Shown here piece after piece: positions 1 through 12,672 of a stretch of DNA of 64,000 bases. The translations under genes were made by a program, and so were the position numbers. The first letter of the stretch is position 1. Each line of letters begins with the position of its first letter. The notes below the pieces were generated by a model, which worked only from the letters and a program-made list of their open reading frames with translations, was not told the origin of the DNA and ran no database searches. Source of the stretch: Nautilus pompilius (taxonomy: Eukaryota > Mollusca > Cephalopoda > Nautilida > Nautilidae); NCBI GenBank assembly GCA_018389105.1, contig JACATO010002730.1:3764501-3828500 (forward strand), written 5' to 3'.

Positions 1-1990
1 ATAAGGCTATTTTAGTCATCAAATTATAAGCCGATGGGATGAAGTGCTTAATATTGACCTTAGAATATGTTCTAATACCCATATCATATGGCCTCAAAAT
101 GTCCCTGTAATTGGTCAAATTTCAAAATTTTCTCAGCAGCTTACAGCACCCCGAACTCCAGCTGTTTGGGCTTTCTGTGGTCGCCAGAATCATAGCCTAC
201 ATTAATGGGCTGATTTTAGGTGTTTGCCGAGGCCATTTTGGGCTCCCAATCTGCCCCAGGTCTGTGTTCACCATGAAAGTTGAGTGTGGTATTTGTCAAC
301 ACCATCAAAGAAACTGAAGTCTTACTTTACAGATGAACCTGCTGAAAGTTATTCTTGTAGATTGGTTCTTTCTTCTGAAATAGAATAGTGTACTAATGCT
401 ATTTGTCCACTGCCAGATTATATCGCTGGTATGTTTCTAGGTAATTTCTTAGGCATACAGAGAACCCTATTCATGGACATGTACAATTACAGAATACCCG
501 GTGGTCAACTGGTTCTGCAGTGGTCTAGATATTAAGATGGACATAACAATCATTAATTCCTGGTGATTTCAACAGCAGAAGAATTATAATTGTATTATTG
601 AAATAGGGAAGATGATGCCTGTATGTGCTGCAGGTTTTGCATTGTACCAGTGTTCTTGCTTTGTTTTGTGTGCGTTCTACTTTTTATGTTGATTATGTTT
701 GGCACTTGTCATGATTTGAATTCTGTCTGTGCGCATTTTCATAATAGTTTTTCTTAACAGTTATAATGATAGAATTTGATGAAACTAGAGCTTCAGATAT
801 AACAAAGCCCTTCTTCAGTACTAAAAATTTTTTTAAAGATATTTTAATTATTTAAAGAAAAGTCTTAGTTCAGTATTATGTGCTTTGCATGCTTTTAATG
901 CATTGTGTTAACAAATGCATATTTTCTGTGATGGATAAATCCTTCGGGGCCAGATGTTTGGAAGTTTTGAAGAAAATATAATATACTAGGATAGGGTTTT
1001 TAAAAAAAAGAAATCTTTGTCATTTACATATTAGTTTTAGATACTTTTTTGCATAGTGTCAGTGTAAAGAACTATTGATTTTGGTGGAAGTTATTAGTGA
1101 AGATATGCTAGTGTTAATCAAACAGTATGTGCTCTAGTTGCTCATTTTATCCTGTGAAGTAAATAATGTCATGGGGACTATTTTTTATGTTCACAGTGAT
1201 ATTACTAAAAATGGTATCCCTGTTTCAAAATGTAGTTGTAGTACAGATAGTTATTATTAATTTTTGCATATAATTCTAATATGTATTATCTATAAATATA
1301 TAGTGCAAATATAGATGATATAGTTGCTAAATGTTATCCTAGAAATTGCTTAATTGTATATCTCTAATACTTCTAGACATTCATTTAAACTCCATGAAGG
1401 AAATAAAAAGTTCTTGAGGAAACCAAAAGAACTTTTGGTATTTAATGTATTTTATTCTATAATTTTATATCACAGGTTTTTATTATATGTAGTAATTGCA
1501 TAATTATGCACCTCTTTTTATGTAAGAAAACCTGTGATAGCTTTAGAAGATCCCACCATAACAGGCATTTATTTAAAGTTGCCAAGTTGTATCTGAAATT
1601 ATTGTATTGATTACAGGTATGGATTGTTTGTACATTTAATTATTTAGGATGAAAACTGGTTAAAATAAACACATTTCAAATTTGCCAGAGCTGTATATTT
1701 AGAAGTTTCACTTATTGGAATTTGGTTAGTTTAAGGATTTTCTATTATATTTTATTTTTAATATTGTGATTTTATTGAGAGATGTTGTACATATGTAAAA
1801 GAATTCATTTTGTAGCTGATTTGATATGGTTTACAAATTAAAAACTTAATTTTATTTAAATTGGGCAATAGTTACCAATGGAAACAGGACAACTTTTTAC
1901 TCCAAAAAAAAAGAAGAATAAGCTAAACTAAAGGAAAATGAATAAAAAATTAGGTGAAAAAAATACTTTTAAATTATAGTGATAACAATA
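1..1990. other. AT-rich noncoding DNA with a GC-richer patch at 110-320
   Basis: I see no gene here. Positions about 110-320 are clearly richer in G+C than their surroundings and contain a 68-codon plus-strand frame, but I recognise no protein family in either strand. That patch could be an old repeat or an isolated exon. The rest is AT-rich sequence with short homopolymer runs. Confidence 0.5.
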
Positions 1991-1993
1991 CAC

Positions 1994-2000
1994 ATTATTA

Positions 2001-2077
<77 letters not shown>

Positions 2078-2139
2078 TATTATATTATTATTATTATTAT
2101 ATTATTATTATTATATTATTATTATTATTATTATTATTT
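1994..2139. repeat. (ATT)n microsatellite, about 146 bp
   Basis: An almost uninterrupted run of ATT/TAT triplets with a few TA interruptions near its 3' side. The isoleucine/tyrosine/leucine-only frames across it are artefacts of the repeat. A tract of this length is expected to vary between individuals. Confidence 0.97.
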
Positions 2140-5100
2140 AAAAAAACAAAAAAAGTAGAAAGCATTTTTGTAGAATACAAAGGTTGCTTTAATGGTTGAT
2201 GAAAAATTTGTAAACATTGATTGGTTAAAAGCCTGATTATTGTGATGACAAAGGAAATACTACCTAAATTAGGATAACAGACATACAAACATTCTTTAAT
2301 TCTCACATGGTAGATGTCTGAACCAGGATTGTAGCATTTAATGTTAAATTTATGAGTATTGTTAGTCATGATACAATCAACTAGTGGAGATGCTATATTT
2401 ATGGAGACATAACTTTTGTGGCATCAACAAAAATTGGTTCACATTTGAAGTTGTTGATCTTTTCTGAGTGGCTGAATATAAATAACTGATAATGATTAAG
2501 CTGTTTCACTATTTCTATAAAAATAAAAGATTTAGGAAATCTTATCGATTTAAAAATTGCTTTTGCCAAAATTATAATGAAGTTATTTCTTGTAAAATCA
2601 CAGTCAGTTGTTTCATTGTTTGTATGCAGTATGTTTTTAACCTTTGTTAGGGCTTACCTACATAGGAGGCACATGGCAAAAATTAAAAAATGGGTGCTCC
2701 GATTAAACAAAAAAGAAAACCTCAAAACATCACAATTTATTTTACCCTGACAAATGAATTCTATATTTTACATTGAATCTAGTGAATGAACGCTGTCGCA
2801 AGTGCAAATTTTAAAAACTAATGAAAAAATATTTTTTGTTGTTGTTATTTTAATACCAGTAATTTGGAACTCGAAGAAAAAAGAAAGAAAATACTACAGG
2901 ATGGGGGTCCTTGCTTTTTGTCAACCCTTTATTCATCGTTTCCCACTTTTTCATCATTGGCAAATATTAAATTAATAAACACACTGTAGTAAATTTCATA
3001 TTTATAAATATGCAAAATTGCACTATGTGCTTCTAAAATACACATGTAAATGCTACCAAACAGAGGCTCTCACAAGTAGGCTCAGCTGTAAACAGGCACG
3101 AGCATTAATGCTGGCTTTGTTTTTAGTTGTTTTATTATAACTAGTAGCTCTTTTCAGGGACACAACCCCAATGGAAAATGAGGTTCCCCTGCAATGTCTT
3201 GAAATATTAGTCATTTTTGCAGGAAAAACAGTTTAAACATTTAAAAAAAAAAAAAAAATTCATTTTTTTCAAATATTTAAAAAAAGCAATTCTTAAAGAG
3301 ATGTTTTAACTCTGCTATAATTGATAACATCTCAGTGAAAAGATTTTAGCCAGTTGCTGCTGTCTTTTAATTAAGAACAATCTGAAGAGTTAGTATAGCA
3401 TGTAGTGCTGTGGTACAGAGCTTGTAGCTTACAGGCTATTACTGGAATTTAACTGATCTGTTATTGAGAAATGCAGTTTTGCCGTTGTTCTTGACTTCTA
3501 TGCTGAAGTTGATTTGAGTAAAACACTAGAGTTAAGTATGAATGTTTAACTGGATGTCGCAATTGAAAAAAATGCTTTGGAATCCTGTGTTTAATGATAG
3601 TAGAACAAGTGTCTACAGGTTATTATTGTTAACATATATTTTCAGAAGAACAGTGAGGAGCAATTGGAGGTTTCCATGACAACACCATTCATTTGTACCA
3701 AAAGTATATCATTAAAAAAGCAATCAATTTTTGTTAATGCAACTAATCCTTGATAATGATAGGCAAGAAAAAATGAATACAGTTGCTGACAGGTAAACAA
3801 GTCTGACTGGAATATTTTATCATTACATTATCCTAGTGAATTAAACATTCCACTAATAATTTCATTCATGTTTGTGTTTTAGTTTGATTTGCTTATAGCA
3901 GGAAAAGTATTTAAAAATGTCATTAATATTCAAATGATTTTAAACTCAATAATTTTTAATTAAAACATGTATATTTTATTTTCTGAAAATAAATAAATAC
4001 GTCATATGGTGGCATAGTTTATAGCCATCTGTAATTAAAATGTTTAAACCAACGTTTGTTTGTTTTTGTCTGTTTGTGTATGTGTGTGTGTGTGGTGTGT
4101 GTGTGTGTGGAGAAACTTCTACATTGAACAAATCTAATAGAGCAGATTCCATGTGATCTGCAAGTAACTTGTGAAACCTGTTGTAAATCTTTTGCCAAGG
4201 TGGTGTTTAATTCTGGTTTAAAAATTGTGTTCTGTTGAAATATTAAAATCCATTGCCTTTACTTTTCCAAACATCAGAAATGATTTTTGCACATCTGATT
4301 GTGCTGTTATTGTATGAACTTTTCTCTTATAATTTAGAAAATTATTTTAAATTCTATTGGACAACATGAAAAAATTCTTTTCAAATTCTTAATGCAAAGT
4401 TTTTGTTTTTTTTTTAATAAAGAATCTTTCATCTCAAAACTATTAAGGAAATCAGGCAGTAGTACAAACATCTAGTGAAGTGCAGTATGAAAGATATAAG
4501 AAATTGTAATACAACAAATTATATTTTCATAAATGAAGCAATAGGCAAAGTAGATAACAGTGCAACATTTGTAAGGTTGTATTCATTTAGAAGCATGCCA
4601 TTAGAGAGGTAAAATGCAATTTGTGAAACAACTATTATCATTTAAACTACTGGGTGTTCTTTTTTTTTTTAAATTTTGGTCATATCCTATGGACTGATGT
4701 TCAAATAAAACCTGACTGAAATTGCATTTCTCTAATGGTGTCCAGCCTCCTGGCTTTGTTTAAACATCTAGTAACATATAGTTATCTATATATGTGTGAA
4801 AACTTTCTTTTACCTTCATCCATTCAAACCTTTTTGCAAATTAGTTTAGTGACAAACTTTCGTTGCATTAGAGACTATTATTATTAGTGTATTTTGCTTT
4901 ACTTTGTGATTAATTTTCAAAATGTTCAGATTTTATTTTCCTTTTCCTTTCATACTTTACATTTAATTTAATATTTTTATTTTACACTGTATATGAATTT
5001 TTTCATGGGCTGTTTTTAAATTACTTTTTTAGTTTTATTTGTTGGAAGATTTTAAAAATTAATGTTTGCATTTTTTCAACATTGACTGCATTTGATAAAT

Positions 5101-5789
5101 GTAATTGTGTAGTATACAGCAGTTGCTAGGAGTACTTTATAACAGAACACATACTGGAGTGACTTCCTATATTTTAATTTTCTTGTTTTAGTGATGAAAT
5201 TCTGAAACTTAAATTTTCAAGTATGATTCTTTTGTGTCAAAATACTTTTTAAACTTCTAAGCCTTTCACTTGCATTGAATTTCTGCACTACATTTTAAAA
5301 TGTTTTTCATATTCATGTGAGGATTGGATATTGTTAATTATTTGAATAAAAATTTAAAAAAGAAATTCTTTCCTGTAATATGTTAGACTTTGATGCTGCT
5401 CTGAGTTCTTCTGTAAGTGCAATTAGGGGTTAAATGTGGAATTAAAAGGCCATTTGGTGCATTATCAACACATTTATTACTCTGGAGAAACTATAAAGCT
5501 CACAAAAATAAAGATTTTGTTGAATTTGATTTAAAGGTATTTTTTTACATATGATCACACATGTATCACTTTTTTCTTTGTATTCATTTACTACTTTTAC
5601 ATTGTCCTATGATACAATAATGCTTGCCCTTTTGGACTAAAGATGGTCATTTGAATATTACATTCAAACACCTGCAATTGTGAGTTTAAGTTGCTGCTGT
5701 TCTATGCTTAAGTCATACCACTTTATTTTGAAATCTGTATTACATGTTGCAGTTTGAGTGATAAGAACTGTAAGATATAATTCATTTCT
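2140..5789. other. AT-rich DNA without recognisable genes
   Basis: No coding homology seen on either strand. The stretch contains A/T homopolymers (for example near 3240 and 4400) and a GT microsatellite at 4075-4109. Base composition is uniform and no terminal inverted repeats were noticed. Confidence 0.5.
4075..4109. repeat. (TG)n microsatellite
   Basis: A TG dinucleotide run with a single interruption (a GG) near its middle. Confidence 0.9.
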
Positions 5790-5996
5790 CTTTAATATAA
5801 ACCTTTGTAACAACAAATCCATATCACTTTAATCCACATGTTTTACATTGTGAGTGTGTTCATTAAATATACAACCAGTTCAGCACAGATATTAACTGGT
5901 ACCTTGAAGATGGGGTACAAATGCATTCCAGGTGGTATAAGTATGGTTAAAAACAGATGTTGTATATGGAGGGTTAAGTACATAATGATGTTATAA
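5790..5996 (+). repeat. Dispersed repeat family A, copy 1
   Basis: About 200 bp that align in the same orientation with 54018-54210. Shared blocks include the AACAACAAATC motif, a CCACATGTTTT block, a CAT(T)GTTNATTAAATATA block and AGGTGGTATAAGTA. Spacing between blocks is kept, with many substitutions and small indels. No protein homology is seen, so it is a noncoding interspersed repeat (SINE or MITE remnant) of unknown class. Confidence 0.7.
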
Positions 5997-7060
5997 CTTA
6001 TCAATCTTAAATATTATAATCATGTTTTTAATAAACTATATAATTAAAATCAAAACTGCAAAATATACAAGTCAACAATATTTTTGCAGTGGTAAATATA
6101 TTGTACAACAATAGATTTAATTCATCATATTATAAAGGCGCCAGTCTTAACATGACAGTTTATTTATTTGAACAGAGGGTATGAGGGTAAAAATAATAAA
6201 GAATTAATTTTATACTTATTTCATTAAAAAATGTATCACTTTTTCACATAGTTTATTTGAGGCAGCTATTTTATATAAATTCTTTTAAATTTTATTACGA
6301 AACAGTGAAGAAAAGTCATTTTTAACTTTTATCTTTTATGACTACTACAAATAACTGAAAGTCTATCTTTATGTGTTTATTCAAATAACATTAAATAGGA
6401 AAGCTATAAAATTTCACTTAAATACAGAGTATAGATATTCTGTCAGCCATTGGAGATGAAATAAAGATAATTGTATAATCAAGTAAAATTCACCTCTTGG
6501 AATTAGTTAAATATAATAAAATGAAAGCTGCTTCTCAAGAAAAGTTCTCTGATCCTATTGTTCACAGATGTAAGCCTCAGTGATGACAATTAGATCATGA
6601 CTCAGAAGTTTTAATTTTACTCTTTATCTGTATATGTTATAGTGGTGTTTATCATATACTTTATTTTATGGTCTATGAATTAAGCAAACAACAATTTTAA
6701 GAGCTCATAACTCAAATTATTTTGCTATTTGTGCTTTTATAATAAATTCCCCCTGTTTTTTTCTTTCATTTAATGTTACTTTCACTAATATTATAACTTT
6801 TAAAAAAGGTTTTGTTAACACTCAGTCCACAAGACAGTTTGACATGGTTCTGTTAATTTTATTCAGAATCTCTGGCGCTGGGTTTTTTAAAATATCATTT
6901 CAGTTAACTTTTTATTTATTGGCTTATTGTGTGGAAAAACAAAAACTGGACTCATTTTTACTTCATTTTTGTTCATGAGAAGCGAAAAATTATGCATGCC
7001 ATTGCTGTGGATGTGGTTGCGATATTTTTTTACCCTTTAATGAAAGCTGCTTGAAAGTCA
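5997..7060. other. AT-rich DNA without recognisable genes
   Basis: Nothing recognisable on either strand: no homology, no long inverted repeats and no tandem array beyond short A/T runs. Confidence 0.5.
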
Positions 7061-7064
7061 GTGG

Positions 7065-7409
7065 ATGGAAACCGCAAACATTATGACAATGCAAAAAAAA
7101 TGTGAATATTTAGCTAATAAATATCCCTACTGTATAGATATTTTGGCTGTAAATGAGATACAGAAATTTATATCTACTTTGCTACAGAAACAGTGCAAAG
7201 GTGAGTCATTTTCATCTACCAGAAACATTCAAATAGATTATCTTCAACATTCATTGACATCTTTGTTGAGTACAATGGAGAAATTACAGCAGCAAATGCT
7301 CTACCAATATTTCAGGAATAATGTCTTAAACCAAATGACATACCACAAACTGATAATAGCGCTCCATATTCTTTGGGCAACCAAATCAAATCCAAGATAT
7401 TCTCCATGA
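7065..7409 (+). CDS. Unrecognised 114-codon open frame (possible exon or chance ORF)
   Basis: The longest ATG-started frame in the first 17 kb. The predicted product is rich in Lys, Gln, Asn and Leu, with no signal peptide, membrane segment or motif that I know. Residues about 60-85 include a Gln/Leu-rich helical stretch. A second, unrelated 62-codon frame follows at 7607-7795. In DNA this AT-rich, a frame of about 115 codons can arise by chance, and no flanking promoter or clear splice signals support it. It could also be a worn piece of a retroelement. Function unknown. Confidence 0.2.
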   Translation: METANIMTMQKKCEYLANKYPYCIDILAVNEIQKFISTLLQKQCKGESFSSTRNIQIDYLQHSLTSLLSTMEKLQQQMLYQYFRNNVLNQMTYHKLIIALHILWATKSNPRYSP

Positions 7410-7799
7410 AAACCAAAATTTAAAAAAGTAAATAATTGTATGTGATTTAAACCATTAACATACTGTTTCTGCCAAGATCAATAGTATGACATTCAAATAT
7501 TTGATGCATTGTAGCATCTGCAAAAAATGAAAATGAAAATAGTAAAAATATATGTGATCTTTTGTCATAAGATATCAATTTATGCTATTTTAGAGTCAAA
7601 GAAGACATGTCTAGAGTCATGACACAACATTTTTCTCAACACTTTTGGACTATACTTAAAAGCTATATCATGAAATGGGAATTAAAATCAACAAGAAAAC
7701 AATTTATAAACTTTAGATATGTTAAAATCAAGGTAGATTGTTCTGAAAGAACATGCTTTTTTAGCTACTATTTTCAATCTCATCAAAGATGCTAACAAG

Positions 7800-9538
7800 C
7801 AACAACCAGATAAGGGTCTGAAAATCTGTTAGATTACAGACTGCGTAATGGAGAAGAGAATCCATTATGGGCATCAGCAACATCGAGCAACATCATAGGC
7901 TTGAACTGCTTAACATAATGAATTTAAGCATATTCATATTTAGATTGCATCATTTGATAGGATTTTAGACAAATTACATTTGCATATTTATAAATCACTA
8001 GTTAGATTAAATGGTGGAGCTGCAAAACTCTGGTGAAACATACATATTTTTTAAAACCTTTATAAATACAATTAGAATTTATAATCTGCTGTTGTTTTTA
8101 TAATCCAAAATATACTGACTTGCATTCATTCTGAATTTATGGATTTTGTGGATGAAAAAGTTCTCACTCTGATGATAATATATATATTTTACTTACTTTC
8201 TTAAGTAATTTAGTTACTTGTTTTTTTTTTTTTTAATGTGATGTTGTATGTTTCCCTTTAGTTTTTAACTTTTAGTATTAATTATGGTGAGGTTGGGTGA
8301 TGACAAACACATACACAAGATCTTTATCAGGAAAAGGAAGGAAGCTGAAAAGTTGACTTAGCAAGAGAAAATCCCCATTTAGAGTATTATTTGTGAACAC
8401 AACCTACTGAAAATTGGTAATTAACCAAACAGAAATGTTATTTTCTTTTTCTTTGTGTAGAATATGCCTGAAAAAATAACTTGTATATTAATCAGATTAA
8501 TTATTAATTCACTGACTAAAAATTTCCAGACCATGGATAAATAACTCAATTGAATATATCCCGAAGCATCTTGTTGCATACACTGTAAACTACATATATT
8601 TTGAGTGTTGACTTGTCTTATATTGATGGTAAAGTTGCTTTATCAGTTAATGTAAGCATTATTAAAGCTTTACGTTTGTTTCTGTCTCTGGCTCATCTAC
8701 CTTGAACTGGAACAGTGAATGTGAAGTCTCCAGTTTGAGATATGTGATTCTTTACATTTACTATTCACATTATTATTACCATTTCAATAATTTAAAACTT
8801 GTTTTGACTTTGGTTCAGTACAAATACTTACAAAAATATTAATATTCAAGGTAGAGTAAAATGTGTTGTTTTTCTGCTCTTTCATGGTTGCCTAAAACCT
8901 GAGGTCACATTTTAAATAAGGTCTAGTTATATTCAATTATTCGTTCATACATCATTAATAATAGCAGCTTGAAAGTGGATAAATGTCACAAAAGTTTCTT
9001 GCTTTTAGAAGTGCAGCAAATGAAATGTCAGCATATTTAACACTCAGTTGTAACACTTATTTAAGTTAATGTTATCTACTAATGCTCACTTTGTACAGGA
9101 AATACCAAACAAGGAGATAAGTAATGTAAATATACTCCCAGCAGGTAACCAGGGAAAATAGATATCATTCATATTTGATGCTCCACTTCTACACTTGAGA
9201 TTTTCTTGTTATTTAGCTTTCAACATTAATTCTTCATAGTGTTAAACTTGTTCTTTGAAATTCAACAAATATGAGAATTGTATAACTCTAGTGTTATTTA
9301 ATAGGAAACAGAAATCTGTAATGTGAGTGAAGTTTTGAAAAAATGCAAAAGCTGGTTAGTATTTGAGATTTGCTTTGTATAGAATATTAACCAATTTTGC
9401 CAAATTGTTTTTTTTTTATTTTTAAATTATTTGTTCCCATCAAATAGTATTTATTAGCAGTTGTTTATCAAACAAATTGCAATATTTAATGAATTAATTT
9501 TTAAGGAAAAATACCCATCTTCTATTCAGCTTTAATTT

Positions 9539-9576
<38 letters not shown>

Positions 9577-12550
9577 CACAAACAAACAACCGAACACAAA
9601 TACATGCATGTGTGCATGCACACACAAACTCTGATTTTTCAAGTAAATTTGTGTTATTTTAGGTGCATGTTTCTACTGTAATACTAGCTGATGTAAGTAT
9701 TGAAATATGCTTTGATTTAGAGAACCTGAGGCAGAATGTTTTCTGGAATCTTCCCAATAAAAACCAAAGAAATGCTATGTAAATCATGCAACTTATATAT
9801 TCACTGGCTTCTGATAACTTAAAATTGGGCCAAACTTTTTATTTGTTTGAATACCTAAAGAATCATTTTATTTAGTTTGCCAGTTTTAATCAGTTAATAA
9901 GAGAGCAGAAATAGTAAAAGATGCATGTACTTTTAAGACACTCACATGATACCAGTTAGTTTCCAGAATTTTTCTCATTTTCATCTTTTGAAATATGTAT
10001 GCTTTTTTGTAGGTTTACTTTCAGTTACATCAAAATATTGAGCATGTTGAAAAACCCTTTTTTTTAGTAAGTTAAAAGGATTTTAAAATTTTATAAAACA
10101 GTGTCTCAATATGTACTTTTGTTGTTTTCAGAGATACAAAAGAAGCCAACCATTTTTCTTTTATAAATGGGTTGCCATGCTTGGTTTAAGTTTCACTTTT
10201 ATTTTTTTTTCTTATTTGCAATTTCAGTTTTGCTCATTAATTGACTCCTGTTTGCTTTTTTTTTTCTAAAGTTTTAAATGTTTCCAAAAATCATTACCTT
10301 CTCAAAGAATATGGAACTTAGTGTTAAATTATTGGCTGTTAGAAGCAAAGCATGTGGTTAGAGGTGAAGGCAAAATGATATAATGTTGCTAATTTTACTA
10401 GATGCTAGATGCAAATGTTCACAAATGGAGATTGAAACTGTCTTTATTGAATTGGAGATGCTAAGGACCAATATAAAAGGATTATCAACTTACCCGTTTC
10501 AGTGAAGTTGTATGTGTTACCTGCAGAACTTAGCTGGTTAGTTAAGGCATTTCCTACCACCTTCTTAGAACTAATTAGAGAACATGTTTCAGCAATCTTT
10601 ACCTGCTGCCATCATCAAGTTGTAGTTGATTTTATAATATCAAGTTTATGCTTTTTTAAATAAAGAAAATAAATATTTGCTTCATTATTGCCACTAGCAA
10701 CATTTTCCTTTTTTTTTTCACAGTACTATGAAGGAGATTTTCTAAATCTAATGCAGTTTCAAAAATACCATTAAGAAAAAAATGAAGCATTAACAAAACA
10801 TGCACACAATTATTTTGAAGAGTTTAAGACTAAGAAAATAAATAGCCTCTGAGACTGCTTGACTGAATTTGCCCTCCAAATTAATTGTTTTTTTTTCTGG
10901 TAATTCTTTATTTTGGAATGTTAATGAAAATTTGGCAGACTGGTTGGGAAGAATTTTTGGATATGATAATGATTATCAGAAATTGATTTTGATTTTCATG
11001 ATAATACTAGCATGATTGTATTTATTTTCACTACTTTAAGAATAATTATTGATGCAAGAAAATTTTTTGTATGTTTTTTAATACATACACAATATACGTT
11101 CAAAAATTTTTTAAATCATGATTATATTTCTAATAAAATATTGAATACAAAATTGTAGTCTTTTAAGCATATAAAACATTATGTAAACAATAAATTATAT
11201 GTACAGTATATGCAATATGTTTCTTTTTTCTTTTTACTATAGAATATCTAAGTTCAAGGTTCTATTTTGTATTCTGAATAAGAACTGATTTAAAATAAAA
11301 TTTAGTAATTAAAGATTACCATTGTGCAGTATTATTTAAGGTTAATACAGTATATAAATAGAAGTCAGCCAAACAACTATGCATAAAATATTTAATTATT
11401 TTAGCTATTATATATTGGTTTATCTTTATGCTGTTTTGTTTTGCCTGCCAGTCTGTAAGATTCTGGAAATCATGTTGTGAATCTCTATTAATCATCTTTA
11501 AGAGAATTGACTTTGTAAGCTACTTATCATTCACTTATTCTGTTTTGCCAATATATCTGTCAGATTGTGTTCATGCTGTCTGTCATAAACTTTGGGGCTG
11601 CCTCCATGTCTTATGGTGAATCAGTTGAGGATTATATTGCTATTTGGAAGAACAGTCTTCATGCCTATTAAAATGCAGAAGTTTACAACACACTTGCCCA
11701 CTAAGATAAAAATTTTAATTATATAAATCTTGTTTTTGATCATTCTATGAAACAAACAAACAAAAAGCTATATTGTTTGCAAGACAGCAGGAAATGAAAA
11801 TCGTTGATGTGAAAACCTTTGAGATCTTCAGTGTTTCAACAGTTTATTCTCACTGGGTAACAATAGTTTTACAATTTTGCAATTTTGTTTTTAAAAAAAG
11901 ATTTAAAAAATGATAGAACCATTTGCATTAATGTAAATAGCCTTCTGTTAATCATACTTAAAAAAAATACTGATGTCCATTAAGTTTCAACATTAGTACA
12001 TTTTCTGATTTAGTTTCAATGTTGAAATTACAAATTATCAGGTATGCTTATAAGAAATTACCAAATATTTTCATATCAACATTTTGGTCATCTTCTGAAT
12101 CTGAGCAGTTTCAAAGAGAGATTACTAAAATTAGTTATTTTTTAAACCCATACCATTTGTAAAGCTGACAGTTAATTTCTATGCAGCACCATGTACAACT
12201 ATGACATACAACTATAGTTGATTGTTCTTAACAGGTAATTTATGGCATCAGTACCTCATGTTTAAAAAGTACTAAATATTTAAGTTCACTAATATTTCCT
12301 TATAGAAGTAAATTATTACAAAATACAAATGCAGTAAATGTCTTTATTTATTATATGCCTTAATCCCTTGCTTAGTGGTCAATAAACATTCTAGCATGTT
12401 ATTCTCATAGTACTACAAAGAAATGGTTTTGCAACTTTAAAAGCTATATTGTTGGTCAAATATTTTTGAAAAGCATCTTAGCAATGCTGGGAACAATATT
12501 GCCTGTCATATCAAGTCTGTCTGTCTTGCCTGTATGGGCACATTAAGGGT
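7800..12550. other. AT-rich DNA with a CA microsatellite, no recognisable genes
   Basis: No coding homology on either strand. Holds a CA repeat at 9543-9575 and numerous poly-T runs. A 63-codon frame at 11428-11619 has no recognisable features and is left uncalled. Confidence 0.5.
9543..9575. repeat. (AC)n microsatellite
   Basis: A run of AC dinucleotides followed by a degenerate ACAA-rich tail and a second short CA patch near 9620. Confidence 0.95.
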
Positions 12551-12557
12551 AAGATCT

Positions 12558-12672
12558 GAGTGTTCCCTCTTCTGGAATTGCACATGGTCTTCAGAATTGA
12601 GGCACCACTTGCAAATAAAATCTGGCCTGATCAGCAAAACTAAATCTCAATTATAGTTCCTATGGAAATTCC
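12558..12672 (+). repeat. Dispersed repeat family B, copy 1
   Basis: About 115 bp related to 40650-40762 (plus) and 21606-21722 (minus). With the minus copy it shares the GTGTTCCCTCTTCTG block. With the plus copy it shares the stretch CTGATC-GACCAGC followed by a CTCAATTATA/CCTAATTATA and CCTATGG block. The copy at 40.65 kb lies directly upstream of a LINE endonuclease remnant, so family B may be a LINE 5' region. Confidence 0.6.

Noticed and set aside
1954-2369. Open frames made of Ile/Tyr/Leu or Asn repeats
   Set aside because: They are translations of the ATT microsatellite and its edges.
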